Assembly: GCA_002170485.2 (NCBI GenBank) | Contig: NHDZ02000031.1 | Span: forward strand, 3,217-67,216 | Direction: 5' to 3' | Origin: MED660 sp002691025 | GTDB lineage: Bacteria; Myxococcota_A; UBA9160; UBA4427 | Length of the DNA: 64,000 nt | Program-made: the position numbers and the translations under genes | The notes under the pieces: model-generated | Database searches by the model: none | The model's input: only the letters and a program-made list of their open reading frames with translations | Told to the model about the DNA's origin: nothing | Shown here: piece after piece, positions 44,373 to 53,468 of the stretch | How positions within the stretch are numbered: position 1 is the stretch's first letter | Layout of the letters: each line of letters starts with the position of its first letter

Positions 44373-45545
44373 TCAGCGCCGGAAGGCCGGTCGGCCTTCC
44401 GGCGAAATCGCCAAGACACCAAGAGCCAGGAAGGCCGCCACGCCCACGACCAGGAAAACCACGGGATAGCCCTGCGCGTGAGCCAACGCGCCGAGCGCAA
44501 AGGTGCCAAACGCGCCGCCCGCCGTGAACCAGGCCTGGAAAACGGCCATGATCTTGCCTCGATCGTGTTCGTTTGCGCCTTCGACCGCCAACGCGTTGAA
44601 GGACGGGTAGAAGAACCCGTGCGCGAGGCCAAGGAGGGCACCCAGTGCCAGCAGGCCCACCTCCGGTAGATCCGCGGTGAGACTCACCGCCACCGCATAC
44701 AAGAAGAGACTCCCCACGGCCACGCGACTGCGGCCGATCCGGTCCACGAAAGGTCCGGCTCCCAAACGCACCAGCAAGGCGGCCCCCGTATAGGCGACAA
44801 AGAAGAGGCTCAACTGATCCAGGCCCACCTCCACGGCAAAAGGCTGATGAAGAACGAAGACCGTGGCGAAGGCGGCACCCACAATCGCGATCACCAGCGC
44901 GCAGCGAAGCTGCTTGGGATCCAGAGCCACTTGAAGAAGCCCCGATACCTGACGGGTTTCGATCTGCCCCCGGCGCGGCTCGCGAATCAAGAAGGAAGCC
45001 AGCACACACGCGCCGGCTCCAAGCGCCGCCGCCGCAAAGGCGAATCGCCATCCGCTGACAGCCGCCAGCGCCTCCACGGAAAGCGGAGCCAAGGCGTTCG
45101 TGGAAAGCATCGTCACCCCGAAGTACCCGATGGCTTGCGCGAGTTTCCGCGGAGGCGCCAGATCGACGACCAGAGCCGAACCCGCCGCAAAAGCCATCCC
45201 GAACGCCAGGCCCTGACAGCCACGAAGCAGGAAGATCAGGGATCCGAATTCGTGAACCCAGTAGAACGAAAGCGACGCGAGCGTCATGAGAACCGCGCCC
45301 GCTGTCAGGAAGGGGCGACGACCGAATCGGTCCACCATGACGCCACTCACAAGAAGCCCGACCATCGTGGAAAATCGATTGGCCGTGGCGACCTGTCCGA
45401 TCTGTGCCGGATTCGCTCCCAACTCCGTGACAAGAAATTTCGGAAACAGCAGGAAACTGGAAAACGAGTAACCAAAGCACGTCTGGGCCACGAGGATCGA
45501 GACCAGGTCTCGGCTCAAGAGCCGGTCCTTCCGCGGGTTCGTCAT
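44373..45545 (-). CDS. major facilitator superfamily transporter
   Basis: A 390-residue protein with twelve hydrophobic segments. The MFS loop 2-3 signature is VSGVMVDRFGRRPFLTAGA, and the second-half equivalent is AGPFVDRIGRSRVAVGS. The EPRRGQIETRQ central loop is short. The substrate (drug, sugar acid or aromatic acid) is not deducible. The minus-strand neighbour downstream of its start is an F420 LLM enzyme, 12 bases away, so cotranscription is likely. Confidence 0.85.
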   Translation of the reverse strand: MTNPRKDRLLSRDLVSILVAQTCFGYSFSSFLLFPKFLVTELGANPAQIGQVATANRFSTMVGLLVSGVMVDRFGRRPFLTAGAVLMTLASLSFYWVHEFGSLIFLLRGCQGLAFGMAFAAGSALVVDLAPPRKLAQAIGYFGVTMLSTNALAPLSVEALAAVSGWRFAFAAAALGAGACVLASFLIREPRRGQIETRQVSGLLQVALDPKQLRCALVIAIVGAAFATVFVLHQPFAVEVGLDQLSLFFVAYTGAALLVRLGAGPFVDRIGRSRVAVGSLFLYAVAVSLTADLPEVGLLALGALLGLAHGFFYPSFNALAVEGANEHDRGKIMAVFQAWFTAGGAFGTFALGALAHAQGYPVVFLVVGVAAFLALGVLAISPEGRPAFRR

Positions 45546-45557
45546 GCCGATGACAGC

Positions 45558-46469
45558 CTACAGTCGGCTCTCAAGATATTTGAGAGTACGTTTCTCCGAC
45601 TCTTCATCGAGAGGCATGATGGCGGCGTTGAAATCCGTGACACCGATGTCCCGAAGACGGTCAAGCGCCGCATCGAGGACCTTCTCGTCTCCGGCAATAG
45701 CCACGTCCGCCGCGCCCCCCGCTCCTTCCTTGTCGAGCATGGCTCGGTAGGAGGGGAGCTGACCATAGACCGCGAGGGCTTTCGCAATATGGGCCTTGGC
45801 GTGCTCGGTGTCGTTCGTCAGCACGATGGGAAAGCCTGCCACGACGCGAGGCGCCGCGCGACCGGCTTCCGTGGCCGCCGCCGTGATCTTGGGAATGATG
45901 TGACTCTCGATGGTGGCCGGCCCCGTCATCCAGAGGATCGTACCCTCCGAAGTCTCGCCTGCGATACGCAGCATCCGGTCCCCCAGCGCAGCAATCACGA
46001 TGGGGACCGTCCCGGCCTCGGGAATCTCCAGCGCTCCATTGACCTTGAACTCGTTTCCCTCGTAGGCGGCAGGTTCTCCCCGAAGAAGAGGACCCAGCAC
46101 GGCCATGTATTCACGCATATGACTGGCGGGCTTGGCATAGCTGAGACCCATCATGTTCTCGATCACCACCTGGTGGGAAAGGCCGATCCCCAGAGTAAAA
46201 CGGCCGCCGCTGGCCGCCGCTGTCGTGAGGGCCTGCTGGGCGATCGCAAAGGGATGCCGCGGATAGGTCGGCACCACCGCCGTGCCGAGTTCGATCTGCT
46301 TCGTCTCGCGACCGACAATGGCCTGCGTGGTGATCGCATCAAGCCCGAAGATGTTCGCCATCCAAACCGCGTGAAAACCTCGAGCCTCCAGATCCTGGGC
46401 CTGCTTCACCAGACCATCGAGACTCCCGTCCGCACCCTGTGTCGCTCCCGACATCACACCGATTCGCAT
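45558..46469 (-). CDS. LLM-class F420-dependent oxidoreductase
   Basis: A 303-residue luciferase-like TIM-barrel protein. LDGLVKQAQDLEARGFHAVWMANIFGLDAITTQAIVG, ELGTAVVPTYPRHPFAIAQQALT, RFTLGIGLSHQVVIENMMG and PIVIAALGDRML (overview of blocks) are typical of F420-using LLM enzymes. It would reduce or oxidise an unknown substrate with F420. It precedes the MFS gene on the same strand and may share its transcript. This is the second F420-type enzyme in the window. Confidence 0.85.
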   Translation of the reverse strand: MRIGVMSGATQGADGSLDGLVKQAQDLEARGFHAVWMANIFGLDAITTQAIVGRETKQIELGTAVVPTYPRHPFAIAQQALTTAAASGGRFTLGIGLSHQVVIENMMGLSYAKPASHMREYMAVLGPLLRGEPAAYEGNEFKVNGALEIPEAGTVPIVIAALGDRMLRIAGETSEGTILWMTGPATIESHIIPKITAAATEAGRAAPRVVAGFPIVLTNDTEHAKAHIAKALAVYGQLPSYRAMLDKEGAGGAADVAIAGDEKVLDAALDRLRDIGVTDFNAAIMPLDEESEKRTLKYLESRL

Positions 46470-46559
46470 CTTGCACTCCCCTCTCTACGATAAAAATCTG
46501 GATCGAGCCCATGAAAGGCTCGTGAACAACGGGGTACCTATCCCCTGGCCCCCTGAACC

Positions 46560-47432
46560 TCAGTCGGAAAGCAGCCGCACTGCATCTCCGACCCGAATCC
46601 GGCCGGCCCGGATGGGTTTCGCATAAACGCCGAGGTTACCGGAATTCTCTCGCACGAGGGTGCGCATGACGGCCGGAGCCTTCGGAATCTCCGCGAAGCC
46701 GTGGGTGGTCATCACGCACCGCGGACACTCCGCCACGATCTCGATCTCGGCTTCGCCCAAAGCCACACGCTGACCACACCAGGCTGCTTCAGGAAAAGGA
46801 GACTCCCCTTCCACATCTCCGATCAGGAGATTCGGCCTGAAGCGGCGGATATCCATCACCGTCTCCGGCGCTCTCTCCTGCAAGGTGGCAAGGGAAGCGG
46901 ATGTCATCACATGGAGGGGAAAAGCATCGAAGTACGTTCCTGGCGGTGAAGCAAACTCAAAGACCTCGGGCGGAAAGACGGACATGTCCGGCAAGGATTC
47001 ATCCGGCGTCCGGCCGAAAATAGAGCGGAGCTCAGTCTCCATGTCTTCGTGGACCGGAGCACCCCGGCGATAGTGATCCGCCTGCTCGGCCGGAACCAGA
47101 GGCCACAAGGTCACCGCCTCCCCGAGGACGTCGGAAATGGATTTTGCCACTTCGGGATCCGACGACAGAAGGCGACGACCATCAGGGAAAGTGATCTCGG
47201 CCACGCCTTCTCGACCCGACGAATCCGGATCGAGAAGACGCGAAGAAAAACCCATCAATTCCGGAAAGCGCTTGGCACCCGTAATCCCGCCGAGGGCCTC
47301 GTCACGAAGAGCCCAGCTGCGGTCACCCGCCATGCCCTCCGGAAGAAGCTCGATCTGATCGGGCGTTTCTCCGCCCATGCTCTTCACCGGGTACCGGAAA
47401 AGGGTTTTGACTCGACCCACCTCGATGCTCAT
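46560..47432 (-). CDS. MOSC-domain sulfur carrier protein
   Basis: A 290-residue protein with a MOSC beta-barrel N domain (VKTLFRYPVKSMGGE, GDRSWALRDE) and a MOSC domain (FRPNLLIGDVEGESPFPEAAWCGQRVALGEAEIEI). The conserved cysteine is in ECPRCVMTTHGFAE, expected to bind the molybdenum cofactor or a sulfur atom. Related proteins (YcbX, mARC) reduce N-hydroxylated compounds or carry sulfur. The COQ4-like gene follows downstream on the same strand after about 57 bases from its stop. Confidence 0.84.
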   Translation of the reverse strand: MSIEVGRVKTLFRYPVKSMGGETPDQIELLPEGMAGDRSWALRDEALGGITGAKRFPELMGFSSRLLDPDSSGREGVAEITFPDGRRLLSSDPEVAKSISDVLGEAVTLWPLVPAEQADHYRRGAPVHEDMETELRSIFGRTPDESLPDMSVFPPEVFEFASPPGTYFDAFPLHVMTSASLATLQERAPETVMDIRRFRPNLLIGDVEGESPFPEAAWCGQRVALGEAEIEIVAECPRCVMTTHGFAEIPKAPAVMRTLVRENSGNLGVYAKPIRAGRIRVGDAVRLLSD

Positions 47433-47489
47433 GACTCTCCATTCCAGAACCCGGAACCGTTTCCGCGGCCAACACGAATCGCGATGCTT

Positions 47490-48152
47490 TCAGACAAGGC
47501 CGAGTTCTTTCTGGATCTCAGCCAGAGGACGCTCCCAGAAATCTTCCCAATGGATGTTGATGAGGGGAGGCGTGCGCCGGCCCAGCGTCCACCCCTCACT
47601 GATGGCATCGAAGAGGATCGGAAGAAGTTCCGGCTTGTAGAGAGCCGCCTGAAGGGGCCGCATCGTCATGGTCAGCGCCGGATACGGGGCCGGTGTCTGC
47701 GCCACCGTAAAACTCACCACCTTGACTTCGCCAATGGGGCTCGTGTCCCAACCCGTGAGGACATGGTAGAGGTCATGGAGCTGCCACCCTCTTTCGGCCA
47801 CATACCCGACATCCTCCCCGCGCTTGCGGTGGGCATCGATGAAAGCCGACTCTCGCAGCATGTTGGCATCGAGACCCTTGGACCGAAGCATGGCTTCGAA
47901 TTGATTTCCCAGGGTCTCTTCCGGAAGGCTGGCCAGATACTCGAGGTCGGGCTCGGGGCTGAGGTATCGATGCTCAAGCATCTCCTGCACAACCGGATTG
48001 GCGAGAGCGAGATTGTCGTAAGAGGCCAGAGCCTCTTTGTCCCCCAGGCGCATGAAATCGTGCGAAAACGCGATGGTTTCGCTCTGCTCCCAATTTGCAA
48101 GCGCAGAGAGAAGAGAGAGCACCAGCTCCGGATCCAGTTCGGGACTCTTCAT
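47490..48152 (-). CDS. coq4: COQ4-like ubiquinone biosynthesis protein
   Basis: A 220-residue protein from ATG at 48152 with GGAGGAAG five bases upstream. It carries the COQ4 metal motif HDLYH followed by 11 residues and Glu (HDxxHx11E) in WQLHDLYHVLTGWDTSPIGE. RSKGLDANMLRESAFIDAHR and TMTMRPLQAALYKPELL are also present. COQ4 is needed for ubiquinone synthesis and has recently been tied to oxidative decarboxylation at C1 of the ring. It lies 61 bases after the AhpD-like selenoprotein gene on the same strand. Presence of COQ4 suggests a ubiquinone-using, oxygen-respiring cell. Confidence 0.82.
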   Translation of the reverse strand: MKSPELDPELVLSLLSALANWEQSETIAFSHDFMRLGDKEALASYDNLALANPVVQEMLEHRYLSPEPDLEYLASLPEETLGNQFEAMLRSKGLDANMLRESAFIDAHRKRGEDVGYVAERGWQLHDLYHVLTGWDTSPIGEVKVVSFTVAQTPAPYPALTMTMRPLQAALYKPELLPILFDAISEGWTLGRRTPPLINIHWEDFWERPLAEIQKELGLV

Positions 48153-48213
48153 CTCTTCCTCCACACCAAGATTGAAAACAGGAACGGCCCCGGACTTCAA
48201 ACCCGTTTCGCAG

Positions 48214-48714
48214 TCAATACTCTGGCGAATAGATCTCACAGGCCGCTTTGTCACCGCCCGCAATCACCAGAAGTCGGCCGAGTGAAATGTATTGACCGGT
48301 CATCATACCCAATTCCGCAATCTCAGCGTCGCTGAAGTGCTCACGGAGTTCGTTCATGAAACCCGCATCCACGGAACGAAAGTCCGTGGCCAGCTTTTCA
48401 GCAAAACGCACCGCCAGCGCATCTCGAGGCTCAAGGTTGCGTTCAGCCTCGGGCAGACGGATCTCGGCCACGATCTCTTCGTTCAGTCCCTGACGCGTCG
48501 CCGACGCGTACCGAGCAAACAGTCAGGTGTCGCAATCGTTGAGTTCGGCCACCTTGAGGCGCGCCAACTCCTTGATGCGGGCCGGCAGTACGCCCTCGTT
48601 GTGGCCGGGGCCGAAGAACGCGAAAAAGCGCTCGAAATGCTGGGGAATAAGCGCCATGAGATCGAGCCCGGGCGGCACGGCGTCTTCTGATTCTTCTCTG
48701 GCTTTTTCACCCAC
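48214..48714 (-). CDS. AhpD/carboxymuconolactone decarboxylase-like selenoprotein, in-frame TGA
   Basis: GTG at 48714 (GGGAGGG six bases upstream) starts a frame that reaches TGA at 48525-48523 after 63 codons and continues in the same frame for 102 residues to the stop at 48214, giving 166 residues in all. The TGA falls in LNDCDT-U-LFARYASATRQ, exactly where AhpD/CMD proteins have the second cysteine of CxxC. A CxxU motif with selenocysteine is therefore the natural reading. Flanking blocks IPQHFERFFAFFGP, RIKELARLKVAELN and EPRDALAVRFAEKL match the CMD fold. Such proteins are peroxide-related disulfide reductases or unknown-function relatives. It precedes the COQ4 gene and likely shares its transcript. 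Confidence 0.9.
48493..48509 (-). promoter_or_regulatory. candidate bacterial SECIS hairpin
   Basis: Bases +14 to +30 after the UGA in the mRNA form a perfect 7-bp stem, ACGCGTC / GACGCGT, with loop GGC. Distance and size fit bacterial SECIS elements, which lie just inside the coding sequence. An apical G is present but no bulged U. Functional recognition by SelB is inferred. Confidence 0.55.
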
Positions 48715-48805
48715 TCTGATCCCTCCCCGTCGGATTACGCCCTGGCGCTCAAGCGCGCGGATGCCCTGAGCGGCCTGAGAAAAGAGAGTGCAGACCTCTC
48801 AATCC

Positions 48806-49939
48806 TTACTCGACAAAGGCTGTACTCACACATTCTTCTTCATACATGAGTTCGCGTTCAAAGCGAAACGCGTCTCGCGTGCCACAGATACCTCCGGCAG
48901 ACCATTGAGGGAAATCCTGAGCGCCTTCTGCAGCATACGGGGGAATGTCTTGATACCGCCAAAACTCTTCCGGGGGGTAGGATTGGCACCACGACGGCGG
49001 ATCTGCAACCTCGCACTGCGCCGATGGCTGACTGCCGCATGAACCCGCGTAAAGCCTCGGACAAAGCGCTGGCGGGTTGGGCACATCGCATGCAGGAATC
49101 GGCGGGTCGGGCGGGGGAGGCGGGTTTGAGCTGTTGGGCTGCGTCGATCTGAAGACGGAGCGATAGAGGGTGAAACTGCCGGACGCATCACAGAACTCCG
49201 CCACTTCTGCTGACGGGAGATCACCGTTCGCCGAGTCCGGGAAGAGCGTCTTTTTATAATCGATGACCATTTTGCAAAATCCAACCCCCGGCGCGAACGG
49301 ACTTTGCAAGTCCTCCCAAACCACTTCACCCGAAACCTGCACCTCAACGGGAAAGTCGAATTTGACCGGGAAAATATCTTCGTCGGCCGCACAGTTGTCC
49401 GGCCCTCGAGGGGCTGCATTTTGGTCTGTCTGGCAAGTCGTATTCTGGATTGAGCCTGTGATGGTTGCGTCCTTGATCTGATTGCCCTCAAGGCGGCCAT
49501 AGAAAGTCATCCATTTGCTGATGGGGAGCGGACCGGAGGGAAGGAGATCCGGAGTGCAGGTGAACTGGTTGTTGATGGAAAGAAATCTCCCAGTCAGGCG
49601 CAACCCACTGTCCTCTTGACCGCAGTTTTGGCACGTGCCTTTGAATTGCAGGGAGGATGTCAACTGCAAGAACTGATTCTTCAGGGCGCCGGCATTCTTA
49701 GGCCTGTTCTCCCCACCAGAATTATAGGCCAACGCAAGACTGTATCCGGGCAAATTGGGGTCGGGTTCATAGATGCTCCAAAGCCCCTCGATATTGATCG
49801 CGTTCGCCGACGAGCCGCTATCCGAGCTACAGGCGTCCAGAAAGAAAAGCGCTGCCAGACCGGCTGTCGCTACGAGAAATACGCGTTTGAGTCGCAATGG
49901 GCACCACCCTTTTGAGTTCGACTTTCGGCCGCAGTCCAT
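48806..49939 (-). CDS. large lipoprotein, function unknown
   Basis: A 377-residue protein. The signal sequence ends with lipobox LFFLDAC (Cys37), so it is lipid-anchored. The mature part is cysteine-rich (CQNCG, CTPD, CQTDQNAAPRGPDNC, CDVPNPPALCP) and contains a Pro-rich linker (NPPPPPDPPIPAC). A TTG at 49897 with GGTGG upstream is an alternative start that gives a shorter n-region. No domain recognised. It is upstream of the selenoprotein gene by 91 bases on the same strand. Confidence 0.6.
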   Translation of the reverse strand: MDCGRKSNSKGWCPLRLKRVFLVATAGLAALFFLDACSSDSGSSANAINIEGLWSIYEPDPNLPGYSLALAYNSGGENRPKNAGALKNQFLQLTSSLQFKGTCQNCGQEDSGLRLTGRFLSINNQFTCTPDLLPSGPLPISKWMTFYGRLEGNQIKDATITGSIQNTTCQTDQNAAPRGPDNCAADEDIFPVKFDFPVEVQVSGEVVWEDLQSPFAPGVGFCKMVIDYKKTLFPDSANGDLPSAEVAEFCDASGSFTLYRSVFRSTQPNSSNPPPPPDPPIPACDVPNPPALCPRLYAGSCGSQPSAQCEVADPPSWCQSYPPEEFWRYQDIPPYAAEGAQDFPQWSAGGICGTRDAFRFERELMYEEECVSTAFVE

Positions 49940-50157
49940 CCGGAGATACGCTCACCCGAGAGTGAACCCAGAGCGTACCACCTGCATTCGACTCCGGGCA
50001 ACCGACCGCCTGGGCGCCCTGATTGACGGGGGCCGCAACTTCATCGCCCCTGCATCCCTGACGCGATCAAAAGAGAAAACCGATTCGAGTCGTACAAGCG
50101 CACCAAATACAGAACATTCGAGGATCCCCGATCGCGTGCAACCTACCCCCTCTCCCT

Positions 50158-51072
50158 GTGCGATTTGGATTCCCTAGGGGCGACTCCTCGCGCGGGCAGG
50201 CCGCCTTGCCCATCGCCACCGGCCCTGCCCTGGGTCACACTCAGCAGGTGGACGCTCGCCGTCAATTCAAGCAGCTGATCGATCAACCCGAGTCGGACAT
50301 CCCGCTCGCTGAGGCCGCCCTGTGGATTTCAGCCGAAGCGCGACCCGAAGTCGATGTGGCGCACTGGCTCCACGAGATCGATCAACTCGCCCATCGTATC
50401 GCCAGCGGAATGGACGGCTCCGAGTCTCCGCTCGCACAGGTGGAACTCCTGAATCAAGGCTTCTTTGAACGCGAAGGTTTCGGCGGAAACGAAGCCGACT
50501 ACGCGAATTCCAACAACAGCTTTCTTGACTCCGTGCTGGAAACCCGAAAGGGAATCCCCATCACGCTTTCAATCCTGTACATGGAAGTGGCGAAGCGATT
50601 GAAAATTCCCGCAAAGGGAGTCGGCTTTCCGGGTCACTTTCTGGTCAAAATCGAAAAGGATGGAGCCGAGATCCTGGTCGATCCGTTTTTCCGCCGGATC
50701 CTGAATCAGGATGACTGCGAAGATCTCCTTCGGCGGGTCGCCGGCGAAGAGGCCTCCCTCACACCTGAAATGTTGCAACCCACGCCGAATCGGGAAATCC
50801 TGCAACGGGTTCTTCGAAACCTCAAGCTTCTCTATATACGAGACAAGGGATTCGAAGACGCCTTGGCGTGCAGCGATCGGATTGTGGATCTCGCCGGAGA
50901 CAACCTCTCGGAGCTGCGCGACCGGGGACTTCTTTATCGTGAACTCGAGTGTGCGGCCCCCGCCCTGGAGGACCTCGAGAGATATATGGCGTTCTGGCCG
51001 CAAAACCCGGATGCCGAAATCCTGTCGGGAATCATCGAAGAGCTCCGCTCCGCGGTCCAGCACATCCACTGA
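50158..51072 (+). CDS. SirB1-type transglutaminase-like/TPR protein
   Basis: A 304-residue protein. LDSVLETRKGIPITLSILYMEVAKRL and VGFPGHFLVKIEKDGAEILVDPF match the SirB1/transglutaminase-like core (with a His in GFPGHF and an Asp in VDPF). A TPR-like C-terminal region (LYIRDKGFEDALACSDRIVDLAGDN...LYRELECAAPALEDLERYM) follows. The first GTG at 50158 is doubtful: the N-terminal 25 residues have no features, and a later GTG near 50248 may be the true start. Function in bacteria is unknown. Confidence 0.75.
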   Translation: MRFGFPRGDSSRGQAALPIATGPALGHTQQVDARRQFKQLIDQPESDIPLAEAALWISAEARPEVDVAHWLHEIDQLAHRIASGMDGSESPLAQVELLNQGFFEREGFGGNEADYANSNNSFLDSVLETRKGIPITLSILYMEVAKRLKIPAKGVGFPGHFLVKIEKDGAEILVDPFFRRILNQDDCEDLLRRVAGEEASLTPEMLQPTPNREILQRVLRNLKLLYIRDKGFEDALACSDRIVDLAGDNLSELRDRGLLYRELECAAPALEDLERYMAFWPQNPDAEILSGIIEELRSAVQHIH

Positions 51073-51194
51073 AACGCCCCCAGGGCCGCTTCGAACGCTT
51101 GATTTTGAGGGCTCAACTACTCAAATCGGTTCCCATGGATACACTATCCTAAGTTCACAGGTCGCATGAGGCGAGCCTGAGCCGGAGTCTTTTC

Positions 51195-53429
51195 ATGGTC
51201 CGATATACCATTCTCGTCGCCGCGATCCTCGCCTTCCTGGGCATGTACTTTTTGAGAACCCCCCAGGAAATTCAGCCTGAAGGAGACGGATCCCTCGCGG
51301 TGATGTCGAACGAGGCCGGCGACTCTGCTGCACCCGACTCCCGAACCGCATGGATCGACGATGAGCGGATCAAGAATGCCGACTCCGAACCCGGAAACTG
51401 GCTCGCCTACGGTCGCACCTACGAAGAACAACGATTTTCTCCCTTGACCCAGATCAATGCGGGGAACGTCTCCCAACTCGGGCTCGCCTGGTCCAAAGAC
51501 ATGGGGACCAATCGCGCCCAGGAATCTACGCCCATCGTGGTGGATGGCATCATGTACTTCACGAGTGCCTGGAGCCGGGTCTATGCCGTCGATCCACTCA
51601 CGGGCGAAACCCTCTGGTCCTATGACCCGAAAGTCCCCGGCGAATATGGACGACGAGCCTGCTGCGATGTGGTGAACCGGGGCGTCGCCGTCTACCAGGG
51701 ACGCGTCTATGTGGGCAGCCTCGACGGTCGACTCATCGCTCTCGATGCATTGACGGGAGAAGAGATCTGGCAGGTCGATACCATCATCGACCGAGACCGG
51801 TTCTACACCGTGACGGGAGCGCCTCGCGTCGCCAACGGCAAGGTCTTCATCGGCAACGGGGGCGCCGAGTTCGGCGTTCGAGGCTATGTGAGCGCCTATG
51901 ATGCGGACACAGGTGAAATGGTGTGGCGCTTCTTTACCGTACCGGGCGACCCTTCTCTTCCCTTTGAACAGCCCGAATTGGCCGAGGCCGCCAAGACCTG
52001 GAAGGGGGGCAATTGGTGGGAGATTGGCGGCGGGGGCACGGTCTGGAACTCCATCGTCTACGATCCTGACTTCAACGTGGTCTACCTCGGAGTCGGCAAC
52101 GGCTCGCCCTGGACCCGAGCCATCCGCTCACCCGGAGGTGGAGACAACCTCTTTCTTTCGTCCATCGTGGCCGTGGACGCCGACACGGGTGAACTGAAGT
52201 GGCACTACCAGACCACGCCCGGCGACAACTGGGACTACACGGCCGTGCAAGACATGGCGCTGGCCGACATGGAAGTCGATGGCGAGATGAAGAAGGTCCT
52301 CCTGCAGGCTCCCAAGAACGGCTTCTTCTATGTGCTGGATCGCGAAAACGGAGAGCTTCTTCGGGCCCACCCCTACGCGACGGTCACCTGGGCGACCCAC
52401 GTCGATATGGAGACCGGAAGACCGGTTGAAAACCCGGACCTCGACTACTCGGAGAAAGAGAAATGGGTGCTCCCGGGTCCGCTCGGCGGACACAATTGGC
52501 AGGCCATGTCGGTGGACGCTGAATCAGGACTCGTCTTCATTCCCGTTCAGGAAAATCCTCTCATCTACGGCATGGCCGAAGAGTTCAAGGAAACCGGTCT
52601 CTACAAGAGAAACCCCGGTCGCTGGAATCTGGGTGTCGAGCTGGGGCGTGTCGTCCAACACTTCGTCAGCAATCTCGCGGATTGGCCGCTTCCTCGCGGC
52701 TACCTCAAAGCCTTCGATCCGCTCACCGGCGAAAGTGCCTGGGTGGTGGAGATTCCTCACTACTGGAACGGAGGCGTGCTGGCCACGGCGGGAGATCTGG
52801 TCTTCCAGGGTGACGCCTTGGGGATGTTCAAGGCCTATAACAAGCAGACCGGCGAACTGCTCTGGGAATTCAACACCTACACCTCCATGCTCGCGCCCCC
52901 GATCACCTACGAGATTGACGGCACCCAGTATGTATCGATCTTGACCGGGAGTGGTGGAGGCGACCTCTTCGGAGGTGCACCGCTTCCGCCTGTCCCCAAC
53001 CCGGCTTCTCTGGATTACAACAACTACGGACGGATGCTGGTCTTCAAACTCGGAGGCGACGCACCCTTTGAAGCGCCCCGAGCCAGAGACATGACCATCC
53101 CGGAACAGCAACTCGCTGGGCTCAGCGACCCCGAGATCGCCCATGGTGAGCGGATGTACCACGAGTATTGTGCGGTCTGCCACGGACTCGCGGTTCGATC
53201 CGGCGGCGTGATCCCGGACCTCAGGCAGATGGATGATGGCACCCATGAAGCCTTCAACCAGATCGTGCTTGAAGGCATCCTGGTCCAAAACGGCATGTCG
53301 GGGTTCGGTGACGTACTCGATGTCGAAGACTCCGAGTTGATCCACCACTATGTCCGAGCCCGTGCCCATGAAGACCGCGAGGTCGCCCTGGGCAATCAAC
53401 CCGGGCCACGCTGGACCTGGCAGGACTGA
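51195..53429 (+). CDS. PQQ-dependent quinohaemoprotein alcohol dehydrogenase, membrane-anchored
   Basis: A 744-residue protein. An N-terminal hydrophobic helix (residues 4-20) resembles an uncleaved anchor. Residues about 65-610 form an eight-bladed PQQ propeller: the disulfide pair Cys156-Cys157 in RRACCDVV, the GDNWDYTAVQD segment with the catalytic Asp, and repeated W-motifs such as GETLWSYDP and GELLWEFNT. The C-terminal haem domain has CAVCH at residues 659-663 and a late GMSGF as probable Met ligand. It oxidises a primary alcohol or related substrate in the periplasm and passes electrons via PQQ to haem c. PQQ synthesis genes are not in the window. Confidence 0.9.
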   Translation: MVRYTILVAAILAFLGMYFLRTPQEIQPEGDGSLAVMSNEAGDSAAPDSRTAWIDDERIKNADSEPGNWLAYGRTYEEQRFSPLTQINAGNVSQLGLAWSKDMGTNRAQESTPIVVDGIMYFTSAWSRVYAVDPLTGETLWSYDPKVPGEYGRRACCDVVNRGVAVYQGRVYVGSLDGRLIALDALTGEEIWQVDTIIDRDRFYTVTGAPRVANGKVFIGNGGAEFGVRGYVSAYDADTGEMVWRFFTVPGDPSLPFEQPELAEAAKTWKGGNWWEIGGGGTVWNSIVYDPDFNVVYLGVGNGSPWTRAIRSPGGGDNLFLSSIVAVDADTGELKWHYQTTPGDNWDYTAVQDMALADMEVDGEMKKVLLQAPKNGFFYVLDRENGELLRAHPYATVTWATHVDMETGRPVENPDLDYSEKEKWVLPGPLGGHNWQAMSVDAESGLVFIPVQENPLIYGMAEEFKETGLYKRNPGRWNLGVELGRVVQHFVSNLADWPLPRGYLKAFDPLTGESAWVVEIPHYWNGGVLATAGDLVFQGDALGMFKAYNKQTGELLWEFNTYTSMLAPPITYEIDGTQYVSILTGSGGGDLFGGAPLPPVPNPASLDYNNYGRMLVFKLGGDAPFEAPRARDMTIPEQQLAGLSDPEIAHGERMYHEYCAVCHGLAVRSGGVIPDLRQMDDGTHEAFNQIVLEGILVQNGMSGFGDVLDVEDSELIHHYVRARAHEDREVALGNQPGPRWTWQD

Positions 53430-53468
53430 CGCTTCCCACTTCCGTGCTTGATCCAATCCACGAGAGAT

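Noticed and set aside
43262..44641. A 459-codon open frame on the minus strand
   Set aside because: It overlaps the esterase gene in antisense along nearly its whole length; the esterase has a complete catalytic triad.
44847..46493. A 548-codon open frame on the plus strand
   Set aside because: It lies antisense to the MFS and LLM genes, which have clear domains; the frame is a by-product of high GC codon bias and its translation is Arg/His/Gly-rich without domain.
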